From contig DATKBT010000150.1 in NCBI GenBank assembly GCA_035546295.1, positions 1 through 27,169 on the forward strand: DNA of 27,169 nt. The letters are read 5' to 3'. The translations under genes and the position numbers were made by a program. Below are positions 1-8,940 of the stretch, piece after piece. The notes beneath the pieces were generated by a model, which was not told where the DNA came from, did not search any database, and saw only the letters and a list, made by a program, of their open reading frames with translations. This stretch comes from DATKBT01 sp035546295. Its GTDB lineage: Bacteria > Acidobacteriota > Thermoanaerobaculia > Multivoradales > Multivoraceae. Position 1 is the first letter of the stretch. Each line of letters opens with the position of its first letter.

Positions 1-1
1 C

Positions 2-460
2 TACGGCCTGCGCGAGCCGCTCGGCCCGCGCGGGCTGCCGCTGTTCGCGCCGCCCTATGCTCGGGTCACCGCGATCGACCTCGACCGCGGCGAGATCCGC
101 TGGCAGTCGCCGGTCGGCGAGGGACCGCGACGACGGGTCGAGGAGCTCACCGGGCGCGATCCCGGTCCGCTCGGCTCGAGCACCGGCTTGGTCCACGCCC
201 TGGTCACGCGCACCCTGGTCCTGGTGACCAAGCAGAGCGGTCGCACGCCCGACGACCCGGGCGGCCTGTGGGCGTTCCACAAAGGAGACGGCAGCCTGGT
301 CGCGTTCGTCGACCTCTCCGAGCTCGGCGCCGAGCCCGGCGGCTCGCCGATCACCTATCTCGAGGGCGGCCGCCAGCTCGTCGTGGTGGCAGTGACCAGA
401 GCGGCGGGCGAGCAGGAGCTGCTCGCCCTGGCTCTACGAGCCCCGGCACCGAGCAACTGA
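2..460 (+). CDS. PQQ-dependent dehydrogenase, C-terminal fragment (cut by window edge)
   Basis: This is the last ~152 residues of a quinoprotein dehydrogenase; the reading frame is open from base 2 and stops at TGA 458-460. Quinoprotein dehydrogenases of the membrane glucose/quinate type oxidise sugars or alcohols in the periplasm with PQQ bound at the centre of a beta-propeller. The visible part contains the typical blade pattern RVTAIDLDRGEIRWQSPVGE, then HALVTRTLVLV, then FHKGDGSLVAFVDL. It aligns by eye along its length with the C-terminal quarter of the complete PQQ dehydrogenase at 1766-3874 (ITAIDLNRGEILWQVPNG, SALVTRTLVFV, ending VALALPAP against LALALRAP here). The two genes are therefore tandem paralogues separated only by the cytochrome/copper gene. 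The substrate cannot be told from this fragment, and the PQQ-binding residues lie upstream of the window. Confidence 0.85.
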   Translation, partial: YGLREPLGPRGLPLFAPPYARVTAIDLDRGEIRWQSPVGEGPRRRVEELTGRDPGPLGSSTGLVHALVTRTLVLVTKQSGRTPDDPGGLWAFHKGDGSLVAFVDLSELGAEPGGSPITYLEGGRQLVVVAVTRAAGEQELLALALRAPAPSN

Positions 461-506
461 GCCGAGCTTGTCGGGCGCCTGGCCCTGCGCCACAATGGAG
501 GGCATC

Positions 507-1811
507 ATGAGAAAAGCCGCAGTCCTCGTCGCTCTGGCCGTGACCGCGGCCGCGCCTGCGAGCGCGGCGACCGCCGTCGACGCCCCCACCTTCCACCGCG
601 ACGTGCTCCCGATCCTCCAAAGCCACTGCCAGGAGTGCCACCGCACCGGCGGGCCCGAGATCTCGGGAATGAAGGCGCCGATGAGCCTGACCGAGTACGG
701 CGAGGTGCGCCCGTGGGCGCGCTCGATCCGGCGCGTCGTCGAGGCGCGCGAGATGCCGCCGTGGGGCGCCACCCACGAGACCTCCGCGCAGCTCGCCAAC
801 GACCGCAGCCTCGCGCCCGAGCAGATCGACACGATCGTGCGCTGGGTCGACCAGGGAGCGAAGGCCGGGGATCCTGCCGATGCCCCGCCGCCGCGGACGT
901 TCCAGGACACCGGCTGGCTGATCGGCGAGCCCGACCTGGTGATCACCATGCCCGAGCCGGTCCTGGTCGGCGACGACGTCGCCGACTGGCAGCCCTACGT
1001 CTCGTTCACGCTGACCCCCGAGCAGCTTCCCGAGCCGCGCTGGATCAAGGTCGCCGAGTACAAGCCGAACTGCGACATCATCCACCACCTCACCGCCACC
1101 ATCGTGCCGCCACCGGACGAGCACGGCAACGAGCGCGAGCCCTTCTTCCTCGGCGGCATCGCGACCGGCAGCGAGCCGCGCGAGTACCCGCCCGGATTCG
1201 GCCGGCTGCTCCACCCGGGCTCGACGATCGTGCTCTCGCTCCACTACAACAAGGAGCCGGGGCCCGGCACCGGCATCTCGAACCAGGTCACCATCGGCCT
1301 GAAGTTCTACGAGCCCGGCGAGGAGGTCCGCTACGACCTCAAGCAGACCCGCATCGGGCGCTTCTTCGATTTCGAGATCCCGCCCGGTCACCCCGACTGG
1401 AAGATCGGAGCGTCGATGGAGATCCCCCAGTGGGCGCTCCTGACCTCGTTCTCGCCGCACATGCACTACCGCGGCAAGGACATGAAGTACACGGCCCACT
1501 ACCCCGACGGCACCAGCGAGCTCCTGATCGACGTCGCCCGCTACAGCTTCGAGTGGCAGATCGCCTACATCCTCGAGGAGCCGAAGCTCTTGCCGCCGGG
1601 GACCCGGATCGAGGTCGAGGCGCACATGGACAACTCGGAGGAGCGCGGGCGGAAGTTCCCCGAGATCGACACCACCCGGCCGGTCCGATGGGGGCTGCTG
1701 TCGACCGACGAGATGATGCACGGGTTCGTCACCTGGAGCCCGATCGACGAGGACGAAGCGAAGCGTTGGGGCGGCACGGAACCCTCAGAGGCCTCGGGCG
1801 GCAGCGACTGA
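507..1811 (+). CDS. Secreted cytochrome c / copper type II monooxygenase-like (PHM-like) fusion protein
   Basis: A 434-residue exported protein. Start ATG 507 is chosen because GGAGG at 498-502 sits just before it and because it gives a clean signal peptide (MRKAAVLVALAVTAAAPASA). A heme-binding CxxCH motif (C41, C44, H45) lies in a short cytochrome-like segment of the kind that continues with a MPPW motif near residue 84. The remaining ~300 residues look like the two-domain fold of peptidylglycine monooxygenase. They contain HH at 193-194, HY at 246, HMH at 318-320 (in FSPHMHYRGK) and M374 (in AHMDNSEER). These match the order and rough spacing of the known ligands of that family: three His for one copper, then His-x-His plus Met for the second. 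What it oxidises is unknown. Its place between two PQQ dehydrogenases suggests an electron-transfer partner, or an oxidase fed by the same chain. The next gene's probable start lies inside its 3' end. Confidence 0.85.
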   Translation: MRKAAVLVALAVTAAAPASAATAVDAPTFHRDVLPILQSHCQECHRTGGPEISGMKAPMSLTEYGEVRPWARSIRRVVEAREMPPWGATHETSAQLANDRSLAPEQIDTIVRWVDQGAKAGDPADAPPPRTFQDTGWLIGEPDLVITMPEPVLVGDDVADWQPYVSFTLTPEQLPEPRWIKVAEYKPNCDIIHHLTATIVPPPDEHGNEREPFFLGGIATGSEPREYPPGFGRLLHPGSTIVLSLHYNKEPGPGTGISNQVTIGLKFYEPGEEVRYDLKQTRIGRFFDFEIPPGHPDWKIGASMEIPQWALLTSFSPHMHYRGKDMKYTAHYPDGTSELLIDVARYSFEWQIAYILEEPKLLPPGTRIEVEAHMDNSEERGRKFPEIDTTRPVRWGLLSTDEMMHGFVTWSPIDEDEAKRWGGTEPSEASGGSD

Positions 1812-3870
1812 GCGGAACGGTCCGGCCCCGCGCGCTCGCCCCGGCGACCCTGCTGCTCGGCCTGGCGCTCGCCGTCGGGCCCGGCGCGGAGCCCGCGTGC
1901 TCACAGGCAGGAGCGCCCGGCGGCGAGTGGCACACCTGGGGAGGCGACAGTGGCTTCACCCGCTACTCGCCGCTCGATCAGATCGACCGCGACAACGCGC
2001 GCGACCTCGCCATCGCCTGGCGCTGGCCCTCGCTCCCCTTCTTCGACGGCCCCGACCACAACGACCAGGCGACCCCGATCTTCGTCGACGGCGTGCTCTA
2101 CGTGGCGACCGGACGCTACGGCGTCGCCGCGATCGATCCGGCGCGCGGCGAGACCCTGTGGACCTGGGAGCCCCCCGATCCGCGACGGCTGCGCCACGTC
2201 GTGGCGCGCGCGCTCGCCTTCTGGCGGGATCCGGAGTCGGATGCGATCCGGCTGCTCTACGTGACCGGGGATGGCCGCCTGATCGCGCTCGACGCCGCAA
2301 GCGGCGCACCGATCCGCGCGTTCGGCGAGGACGGGATCGTCGACCTGCGCATCGGGCTGGTCGACGGCGACGTCGTCTCGAGCGTCGGCTCGACCTCGCC
2401 GCCGGTCGTGGTCGGCGACGTCGTGGTGGTCCAGGTGACGACGACGATCCGCGCCCCGAACAAGAAGGCGACCCCCGCGCACGTGCGCGGCTTCGACGTG
2501 CGCACCGGCGAGCAGCGCTGGATCTTCCACACCGTGCCACGCGGCGGCGAGAACGGCGTTCCAGGAGAGCTCGGCGCCGAGACCTGGCTGGAGGAGTCCT
2601 GGCGGATCGCCGGCAACGCCGGGGTCTGGTCGATGATGAGCGCCGATCCCGAGCTCGGGCTCGTCTACCTGCCGGTCGAGACCTCGAACAACGACTTCTA
2701 CGGCGAGCACCGGCCGGGCGACAATCTCTTCGCCGAGAGCCTGGTCGCGCTGGAGGCGGCGACCGGGAAGCGCCGCTGGCACTTCCAGGTCGTCCACCAC
2801 GGGATCTGGGACTACGACCCGCCGGCCGCTCCCGTGCTCGCCGATCTCGAGATCGTCGAGGGGGTCGAGGTCCGGCCGGTGCAGGCCGTGGTGCTGGTCA
2901 CCAAGCAGGGCTTCGCGTTCGTCTTCGATCGATCGACGGGCGAGCCGGTCTGGCCGATCGAAGAGCGTCCCGTGCCGCAGAGCGACGTGCCCGGCGAGCG
3001 GACCTCCCCCACCCAGCCCTTCCCCACCAGGCCGCCCCCTTTCGAGAAGCAAGGCTTCGGCGAGGACGACCTGATCGACTTCACGCCCGAGCTGCGGGCC
3101 GAGGCGCTCGCGATCGCCTCCCAGTGGCGAATGGGCCCGCTCTACACTCCACCTTCACTGGTCGGAGGGCCGTCGCTGGTCGTCGCGGACCCGGCGAAGC
3201 CCGAAGCCGGCAACCGCGGCACGCTCATGCTCCCCGGCTTCGGCGGCGGCGCGAACTGGGGCGGAGCCTCCCTCGATCCCGAGACCGCCGTCCTCTACGT
3301 GCCCTCGATCACGCGCTCCTCGGGCGGCGCGCTGGCTCCCCCCGAGGACCCGAGCCGCTCCGACTACCGCTACCTGGGGGTCGATCGCGGCGGACCGGAG
3401 GGCCCGCGCGGGCTGCCGATCGAGAAGCCCCCGTGGAGCCGGATCACGGCGATCGACCTGAACCGGGGCGAGATCCTGTGGCAGGTCCCCAACGGAAGGG
3501 CGCCCCGGCAGGTGCGCGAGCACCCGGACCTCCAGGGGCTCGGTCTCGACTTCTCGCGCATGGGCCAGATGGGCACCGCCAGCGCGCTGGTCACCAGGAC
3601 CCTCGTCTTCGTCGGCGAGGGGGGCGGGCTGGTCGGGCTGGGCAACCTGCCCGACACCCACTTCCTGCGCGCCTACGACAAGCAGACCGGCGAGGTGCTC
3701 GCCGAGATCGAAGTCCCGGCCCAGGTCGCCTCGGCCCCGATGACCTTCGAGGTCGACGGGCGCCAGATGATCGTCTTCGCCTCGAGCCATCGCGAGCACG
3801 CCGGCGAGCTGGTCGCGCTGGCGCTGCCAGCGCCGCCCTCGAGCCCCACGGCCGCACAGGAAGCACCGCC

Positions 3871-3874
<4 letters not shown>
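1766..3874 (+). CDS. PQQ-dependent (quinoprotein) dehydrogenase, exported
   Basis: About 700 residues, full length for a soluble-type quinoprotein dehydrogenase without a cytochrome domain. Recognisable segments are the N-terminal WHTWGGDSGFTRYSPLDQI, the blade motif ATPIFVDGVLYVATGRYGV, the active-site stretch HHGIWDYDPPAAP and GGANWGGASLDPETAVLYVP. The first Asp of WDYD (bases 2810-2812) corresponds to the catalytic Asp of membrane glucose dehydrogenase (HHDLWD pattern). The start is uncertain. No ATG precedes the signal-like hydrophobic stretch ALAPATLLLGLALAVGP; TTG 1766 is the nearest usual start codon, giving a 45-bp overlap with the cytochrome gene, and a CTG at 1808 would also fit. 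Its TGA shares bases with the ATG of the next gene (ATGA at 3871-3874), so the two are probably translationally coupled. A periplasmic sugar or alcohol oxidation role is inferred; the substrate is unknown. Confidence 0.88.
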
Positions 3875-4299
<425 letters not shown>

Positions 4300-4303
4300 G
4301 GCC

Positions 4304-5161
4304 TTGGCGCGCCGCTCGCCCGACGCTCGTCATCTCTCCGACGCAGATCGCGGCCTCGAGGACCGGATCTGGAAGGAAGTCGTCGCCTTCGTGGTCCTGA
4401 CGTTGGGGGCGAGCACGGTCTTCTACGTGGCCTTGATTCGATTGGGCTCACTCGAGCGAGACGGGGCTGCGCTGCTGGTCATGGGTCTGATGTGGACGCC
4501 GGGGTTGGTCGCGCTGGCGTTGCAGCTCAACTTCCGGCGGACTCTGCGAGGTCTCGGCTGGGGCTGGGGGGGCGGACGTTACTGGGTGCTCGGCTATCTG
4601 GCGCCGATTCTCTATGCGGGCCTGACCTACGCCGTGATCTGGGCGTCCCCGCTCGGCGACGTCGAGGCCGAAGCCTTCGGCCGCCTGGCCTCACATTGGT
4701 ACGTCATCCCCCTGGGCGCTCTGCAGGGCTGTCTCTTCGCGCTCGGCGAGGAGCTCGGCTGGCGCGGTTTCCTGGTCCCCCGCCTGGCGCAGGTTCTGGA
4801 CTTCGACCGCACCTCGATCGTAAGCGGTCTGGTGTGGGCCGTCTGGCACGTGCCGCTGATCCTCTTCGCGGGCTACAGCGGGGGGGCCCCGGCGCTCTAC
4901 TCCGTGGCGTGCTTCACGGTCATGGTCGTCGGGTTGAGCTACCTCTTCGCCGGAATCACCCTGCGCAGCGGCAGTGTCTGGCCCGCCATGCTGCTGCACG
5001 CCAGCCACAACCAGTGGATCCAGGGCTTCTTCGATCAGGCGACGGTCGACACCGGTCCGACCGAGTACTGGATCGGCGAGTTCGGCGCCGGACTGGCGCT
5101 GGCAGCGATCCTGGTGGCGATCCTGGCGAGGCAGATCGGTCCGTCCACGCGAACCCTCTGA
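4304..5161 (+). CDS. CPBP family intramembrane metalloprotease (Abi/CAAX protease-like)
   Basis: A 285-residue polytopic membrane protein with about seven to eight hydrophobic segments. All three signature motifs of the CPBP (Rce1-like) family are present: EExxxR at E149-E150-R154 (GEELGWRGFLVPRL), a His in the next helix (H182 in VWAVWHVPL), and HxxxN at H232-N236 (LLHASHN). In characterised relatives these Glu and His residues line the intramembrane active site, and family roles range from prenyl-protein processing to bacteriocin maturation or immunity. The substrate here is unknown and no peptide-modification genes are nearby. The start is TTG 4304, five bases after the stop of the broken aldo/keto reductase, with only a weak GAGG before it. 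It may be the last gene of the upstream operon, since a gene-poor stretch follows. Confidence 0.88.
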   Translation: MARRSPDARHLSDADRGLEDRIWKEVVAFVVLTLGASTVFYVALIRLGSLERDGAALLVMGLMWTPGLVALALQLNFRRTLRGLGWGWGGGRYWVLGYLAPILYAGLTYAVIWASPLGDVEAEAFGRLASHWYVIPLGALQGCLFALGEELGWRGFLVPRLAQVLDFDRTSIVSGLVWAVWHVPLILFAGYSGGAPALYSVACFTVMVVGLSYLFAGITLRSGSVWPAMLLHASHNQWIQGFFDQATVDTGPTEYWIGEFGAGLALAAILVAILARQIGPSTRTL

Positions 5162-5172
5162 CCCCGCGGGCG

Positions 5173-5213
5173 CCGCGGGCGAGGCGCACAGAGCCCGCGG
5201 GCGAGGCTCAGAG
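5173..5213. repeat. Two-copy imperfect tandem repeat, 19-21 bp
   Basis: CCGCGGGCGAGGC plus CACAGAG (5173-5193) is followed directly by CCGCGGGCGAGGC plus TCAGAG (5195-5213). It begins twelve bases after the protease stop codon. No function is evident; it may be a slippage product. Confidence 0.6.
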
Positions 5214-5259
5214 GAACGCGTCCAAGAAGTTCCAGGCGCTTGTTAAAGGAGGAGGTCAT

Positions 5260-5442
5260 ATGCCAGTTCACCGGCGGCCGCAGAGCGATTCGCCGCCGGA
5301 ATCGGCGGCGGTGACGCCCTTCGGCGCCTCGTGGGCCCCGCGGCTTCCTGCCTTCGGAGCATCGCGAGCCGTCACATCGCAGCCGCCGAGCACGGCTTCG
5401 CCACGTCCATCGGTAGCGGGCTGGCTCGTGATGTCGTCCTGA
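5260..5442 (+). CDS. Possible 60-residue protein of unknown function
   Basis: The reading frame starts at ATG 5260, four bases after an exceptionally good ribosome binding site (AAAGGAGGAGGT, 5245-5256), far better than those of most genes in this window. The product would begin MPVHRRPQSDSPPESAAV. It is rich in Pro, Ser, Ala and Arg, has no hydrophobic segment and no Cys, and matches no family I recognise. A hairpin lies inside its sixth to thirteenth bases of the second ten codons (5291-5310). The purine run argues for a real start; the composition argues against a folded protein. It could be the leftover beginning of a decayed gene, or a chance match. Confidence 0.3.
   Translation: MPVHRRPQSDSPPESAAVTPFGASWAPRLPAFGASRAVTSQPPSTASPRPSVAGWLVMSS
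5291..5310. other. Perfect 8-bp GC hairpin
   Basis: CGCCGCCG (5291-5298), loop GAAT, CGGCGGCG (5303-5310). The arms pair perfectly. No T-run follows, so it is not a classical intrinsic terminator. It lies 29 bases after the candidate start at 5260 and could affect that frame or end transcripts from upstream. Confidence 0.45.
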
Positions 5443-5675
5443 AGATCGAGGGAGAGGTGTCCGCCTATCCCGACGGTCCCGCCGTCAGCGGGACGAACGG
5501 CAGGCGAGGTGGAAAGGAGCCGGGCGGGAACCTCACATTACGTGCCCCCGGGTCCCTCTTCTGGCAGTCTGATCTGGCGGTTCGCTCCCTCGACATTCGC
5601 CTGGAACCTGAGGCTGAGGCAGGCAGGAACCTCAGGCAGCTCTGCGGTGAAGGGCACTGCTCGCTCTCGCGCCCA

Positions 5676-5703
5676 TTGCTTCGTATGGCACGTATGGTAT
5701 GCT
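5676..5703 (+). promoter_or_regulatory. Putative promoter and repeat before the toxin-antitoxin operon
   Basis: TTGCTT (5676-5681), a 16-base spacer and TATGCT (5698-5703) preceded by TGG form a -35 / extended -10 arrangement. The box ends only 7 bases before ATG 5711, so the mRNA would be nearly leaderless, and no ribosome binding site is visible. Two direct copies of CGTATGG (5682-5688 and 5691-5697) fill the spacer. This is a plausible operator for the ribbon-helix-helix antitoxin to repress its own promoter. It is inferred from sequence pattern only. Confidence 0.4.
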
Positions 5704-5710
5704 GCGCTTC

Positions 5711-5944
5711 ATGGTGAAGACGACCATCTACCTTCCGGACGATCTGAAAGCGGCGCTGGAGCGAGAGGCCAGGCGATCGAGCAGGTCGGAAGCGGAGCTC
5801 GTCCGTCTGGCACTCGAACGCCTCTTGGCACCACCGACTCCGCCTCCGCGGCCGCGCTTCGGCCAGTTCCGAGGCGAGCCGTTGACTGTCGAGCAGATGG
5901 ACGAAGCCCTTGCGCTCGGCTTCGGCCGCCATGATCGTCTGTGA
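5711..5944 (+). CDS. vapB: VapB-like ribbon-helix-helix antitoxin
   Basis: A 77-residue protein with the standard antitoxin start MVKTTIYLPDDLKAALEREA. The beta strand (VKTTIYL) and two helices (DDLKAALEREA and SEAELVRLALERLL) form the DNA-binding ribbon-helix-helix, and the acidic/Pro-rich tail (residues ~45-77) would wrap the toxin. ATG 5711 is preferred over the in-frame ATG 5699, because the conserved family sequence begins there and 5699 lies inside the -10-like box. Its last 14 bases overlap the toxin gene, the usual arrangement for coupled expression. It should neutralise the neighbouring PIN toxin and bind the repeats upstream. Confidence 0.85.
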   Translation: MVKTTIYLPDDLKAALEREARRSSRSEAELVRLALERLLAPPTPPPRPRFGQFRGEPLTVEQMDEALALGFGRHDRL

Positions 5945-6359
5945 CACCAGCGGCCTCTACGCCGCGTACAACGCGCGGCAACCTGAGCACAAGAAGGTTC
6001 TGGCGGCCCTCGAGCGCCGCCGGGGACCGCTCGTGATGAGCTCCTACGTGCTGACCGAGCTCGATTACCTCCTGCGGACGAAGGTGAGCATCGAAGCGGA
6101 GGTCGGCCTGCTCCGAGACGTCGAGGCCGGTGCGTACGAAGTCAGCAGCCTCTCGACGGCGGAGATCGGAACTGCCGTTGCCCTCATCGAGCGCTATTCC
6201 GATCGCAACCTCGGGCTCGCCGACGCCGCCAATGTGGTGCTCGCCGCCCGGTTTCGCACCAACGCTCTCTTGACCCTCGACGAGCGCGATTACCGGGTCG
6301 TGAAGCCGGTCTGGGGTGAGAGTTTCGAGCTCGTCCCAGTCGACGACGATCATCGCTGA
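5931..6359 (+). CDS. vapC: VapC-like PIN-domain ribonuclease toxin
   Basis: A 142-residue PIN domain, normal for the family, starting at ATG 5931 inside the antitoxin gene. The acidic residues that bind Mg/Mn in PIN nucleases are all present: D5 (MIVCDTSG), E43 (YVLTELDYLL), D98 (GLADAANVVLA) and D117 (LLTLDERDYR). VapC toxins cut specific RNAs, often initiator tRNA or rRNA, when freed from the antitoxin; the target here cannot be inferred. The pair sits between a gene-poor region and an IS110 relic, which fits a horizontally moving cassette. It appears intact. Confidence 0.88.
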   Translation: MIVCDTSGLYAAYNARQPEHKKVLAALERRRGPLVMSSYVLTELDYLLRTKVSIEAEVGLLRDVEAGAYEVSSLSTAEIGTAVALIERYSDRNLGLADAANVVLAARFRTNALLTLDERDYRVVKPVWGESFELVPVDDDHR

Positions 6360-6490
6360 GCCCTGCGCGCCGGACAGGAGCTCTCGCACTGCGCAGCGCC
6401 TCGACCACCAGGACGACTGCGCCCTCGCTGGGAAGAAGGAGGTAGGGAAGAAGGCAGGGTTGAGTCGACGGCGGGCGCGGTGGCCGTAGG

Positions 6491-6850
6491 TCAGGCCCAG
6501 CAGTTGCTCGCCCTTTCGGTTGCGAGTGCCTCAATCTCCTGACCGTGCTCCGTTTCCCGCCGCCGCTCGTCGAACCGGAGGTGCAGTTCTCCCGCTGACG
6601 GCCAGGGCTTGGGCTGTTCGGGGCCAGAGCGCCGGCTGACCGCTCGTTGCAGCGGACGCCGCAGTGGTGCTCTCTCTCCACCTCGGTCGCGCGATACGGA
6701 GCGACGTGGCGAACCGGGAGGAGGACGGGCGAGTGGCCGAGTTGGCGAAGCTTGCGCGCCCAGTGGTGTGCCGTCCGCAGGCTTCGAGCAAGACGGTGGC
6801 GGGCTGCCGCTGGGCGAGGACGCCAGCAAGCGGGTGCGGGTGAGCCGATG
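6491..6850 (-). mobile_element. Decayed IS110-family transposase fragment
   Basis: Reading the minus strand, bases 6794-6774 encode VLLEACG. After five bases, 6768-6691 encode HHWARKLRQLGHSPVLLPV and RHVAPYR in another frame. In intact IS110 transposases these blocks are continuous (EACG, two residues, HHWAR), so one base has been lost. A third frame, 6574-6491, gives FDERRRETEHGQEIEALA up to a stop. This resembles the helical segment that follows much later in IS110 proteins (LDERIxELDREIEALA-type), implying an internal deletion of the DEDD catalytic middle and loss of the C-terminus. No complete frame, terminal repeat or target duplication is seen. The adjoining bases 6360-6490 show nothing recognisable. 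The family call rests on remembered family motifs. Confidence 0.6.
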
Positions 6851-6853
6851 CTC

Positions 6854-8935
6854 TCATCCGTTCAGCGGAGGCACCTCACGCTTCACGCCCAGTTCCTCCG
6901 GTGACGCGTACGTCCGTTCGCCGCCGACCGCTGGACGCTCGAGCCACACCGCCATCTCGCCGGGCCCGCGGTTCGACCACGCGAAATACGGGATCGCGAC
7001 CAGCTCGCCCGCGCGCAGGGTGAGCATGCCGCCGAGTAGCTCTTCGTCCCACGCCGCCTCGACCGCAACGTCGTCCCGAAGAGCCGCGTCGAGGGCTCGG
7101 CCGCCGTTGTCGATGCCCTCGACCGCGAAGACCAGCGGACCGCGCTCGAGCGCGACGCGACCCCGGGCGGACTCGACCTCGGGGCGCGCGACGACCCGGC
7201 GGACCGGCATCGGCAGGACCAGCTCGACGACGTCGCCGGGCTTCCATTCGCGGGCGATCACCGCGAAGCCGCGCTCCAGGCGCAGCTCCTGCTGGACGCC
7301 GCCGATCGAGAGCCTCGGCGCCGGTGCGCCATCGGCGAGCGGCAGGTAGCGGTAGAGGTCGGTCGGCACCGGCTCGCCGCGCGCCCAGCCCGGAATGCGC
7401 ACGCGCAGCGTGAAGCGCGCCGGACGCAGCGGCTCGATCTCGATGCGCACTCCCCCGTCCCAGGGGTAATCGGTCTGCTGCCGGATGGTCACCGGCTCCC
7501 CCGCGACCCGCACGGTCGCCTCGCTCGACGCGAATCCGACGACGTCGATGCCGGGCTGACCGCCGCCGCGCGTCGTGAGCAGATAGCCGGGGAGCGCGGG
7601 GAGGAGGCGCGCCACGTTGCCCGGGCAGCAGGCGACGCCGAACCAGGGCTGGCGGGTCGCGGCGCCGTGGTTGAACGGGCGCTCTCCGTCGGAGGCGAGC
7701 GGGTTGGGGTAGAAGAACCGGTCGCCCGAGAGCGACACGCCGGCGGCGACGTTGTTGTAGAGCGCGCGCTCGAGCACGTCGAGGAACGACGCGTCGCCGT
7801 GGGCGAGGTAGAGCCGCCAGCTCCAGAACACCAGCCCGATCGACGCGCAGGTCTCGGCGTAGGCCTCGGCGTTGGGCAGGTCGTAGGGCCAGCCGAAAGC
7901 CTCGTTCCCGGCCCTGCCACCGACACCGCCGGTGAGGTACAGCTTGCGGCCGGCGACGTCCTCCCACAGTCGGTCGGCGGCGGCCAGGAGGTCGACGTCG
8001 CCGCGCAGAGCGGCGACGTCGACCATCCCCGAGACCTGGTACATCGCGCGCACCGCGTGCCCCACCGCCTCGGCCTGCTCGAGCACCGGCAAGTGCGCCT
8101 GGATCTGGACCGGGTCGTTGTAGAGGGCGAACCGGTTCCCCTCGGGGTACTGGCGCAGCTCGAGATCGCGTCCGCGCTGGTCGAGAAAGTAGCGCGCGAG
8201 GTCGAGGTAGCGCCGCTCGCCCGTGACCCGGTAGAGCTTGGCGAGGCCCATCTCGATGACCTGGTGTCCGGGCGCGCCGCGGATCTGGCCGGGTGCGAGA
8301 CCGAAGGTCGCGGCGACCAGGTCTGCGTTGCGCAAGGCGACCTCGAGCAGCGAGCGCTTGCCGGTGGCCTGGAAGTGCGCGACCGCCGCCTCGTAGAGGT
8401 GGCCGGCGTTGTAGAGCTCGTGCGAGACCGCGAGGTTGGACCAGCGGGTCTCGCCGATCCCGGGCGGGGGCGCGCTCGGATCCACGGTGCGCGGTGTGAA
8501 CAGGTAGCCGTCAGCCTCCTGGGCTTTTCCGATCACCTCGATCAGGGCGTCCAGCCGCGCGTCCAACTCGGGATCGGGTTCGACCGCGAGCGAGTAAGCG
8601 GCGCCCTCGAACACCTTGTAGACGTCGGTGTCGTTGTAGCGCTCGCCCTGGTGGTCCCCCTCCATCCGCCCGGCCGCCTTGCGGAAGTTGTCGACGCGCC
8701 CGGTCGTCTCGTTCTGCTCGAAGGCGTGCGGGATCGTCACCTCACGGTTGACCCGGATGCGCTCGGCCCAGAAGCCGTTGCGGCGCGAGTCGCCACGCAG
8801 AGCCACGTCGGTGAAGGGGACGGGATCGATCGTCACCGGGGCCTCCGTCGCCGAATCGATCGCCCGCTCGCATCCGGCGAGCGCCAGCAGCAGCGCCGCA
8901 CCAAACGCAGCGCGACGGTGCGGCCTCGCCCTCAC
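6854..8935 (-). CDS. GH127-type beta-L-arabinofuranosidase, lipoprotein
   Basis: A 693-residue glycoside hydrolase resembling family GH127, whose type member HypBA1 removes beta-L-arabinofuranose using a Zn-bound cysteine nucleophile. The equivalents here are E345 (acid/base, in NEAFGWPYDLP), E361 and C363 (ETC, Zn ligands), and C436-C437 (VACCPGNVARLL, nucleophile and Zn ligand). The 16-residue spacing from acid/base to first Zn ligand equals that of HypBA1. The N-terminus (LLLALAGC, Cys22) is a good lipobox, so it is probably an outer-membrane or periplasmic lipoprotein. The start is GTG 8935 without a clear ribosome binding site, 24 bases after the stop of the epimerase gene. It is the third gene of a three-gene operon and is paralogous to the first (10259-12310). 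Specificity within arabinan, extensin-like or other arabinosides is unknown. Confidence 0.88.
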   Translation of the reverse strand: MRARPHRRAAFGAALLLALAGCERAIDSATEAPVTIDPVPFTDVALRGDSRRNGFWAERIRVNREVTIPHAFEQNETTGRVDNFRKAAGRMEGDHQGERYNDTDVYKVFEGAAYSLAVEPDPELDARLDALIEVIGKAQEADGYLFTPRTVDPSAPPPGIGETRWSNLAVSHELYNAGHLYEAAVAHFQATGKRSLLEVALRNADLVAATFGLAPGQIRGAPGHQVIEMGLAKLYRVTGERRYLDLARYFLDQRGRDLELRQYPEGNRFALYNDPVQIQAHLPVLEQAEAVGHAVRAMYQVSGMVDVAALRGDVDLLAAADRLWEDVAGRKLYLTGGVGGRAGNEAFGWPYDLPNAEAYAETCASIGLVFWSWRLYLAHGDASFLDVLERALYNNVAAGVSLSGDRFFYPNPLASDGERPFNHGAATRQPWFGVACCPGNVARLLPALPGYLLTTRGGGQPGIDVVGFASSEATVRVAGEPVTIRQQTDYPWDGGVRIEIEPLRPARFTLRVRIPGWARGEPVPTDLYRYLPLADGAPAPRLSIGGVQQELRLERGFAVIAREWKPGDVVELVLPMPVRRVVARPEVESARGRVALERGPLVFAVEGIDNGGRALDAALRDDVAVEAAWDEELLGGMLTLRAGELVAIPYFAWSNRGPGEMAVWLERPAVGGERTYASPEELGVKREVPPLNG

Positions 8936-8940
8936 GGCGT

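Larger units (their letters stand above)
5162..5710. other. Gene-poor interval between the protease and toxin-antitoxin genes
   Basis: About 550 bases lie here without a convincing gene. What I can see is a short imperfect direct repeat (5173-5213), a 60-codon reading frame with a strong ribosome binding site (5260-5442), a perfect GC hairpin inside it (5291-5310), and a promoter-like segment before the antitoxin gene (from 5676). The other open frames in it have no recognisable motif. With the transposase relic at 6491-6850, this suggests a scarred site where cassettes have entered and decayed. Confidence 0.6.

Noticed and set aside
351..1721. A 456-codon minus-strand frame opposite the cytochrome/copper gene.
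   Set aside because: The plus strand encodes a protein with signal peptide, CxxCH and copper ligands; the antisense product is Arg/Gly-rich without motifs.
5331..5717. A 128-codon plus-strand frame running into the antitoxin gene.
   Set aside because: It lacks a ribosome binding site and any domain, and its end overlaps the true antitoxin start in another frame.
6550..6610. Minus-strand CTGCACCTCCGGTTCGAC resembles the 3' half of group II intron domain V.
   Set aside because: The 5' half does not pair properly, no reverse transcriptase is present, and the segment is better explained as part of the IS110 transposase relic in which it is embedded.
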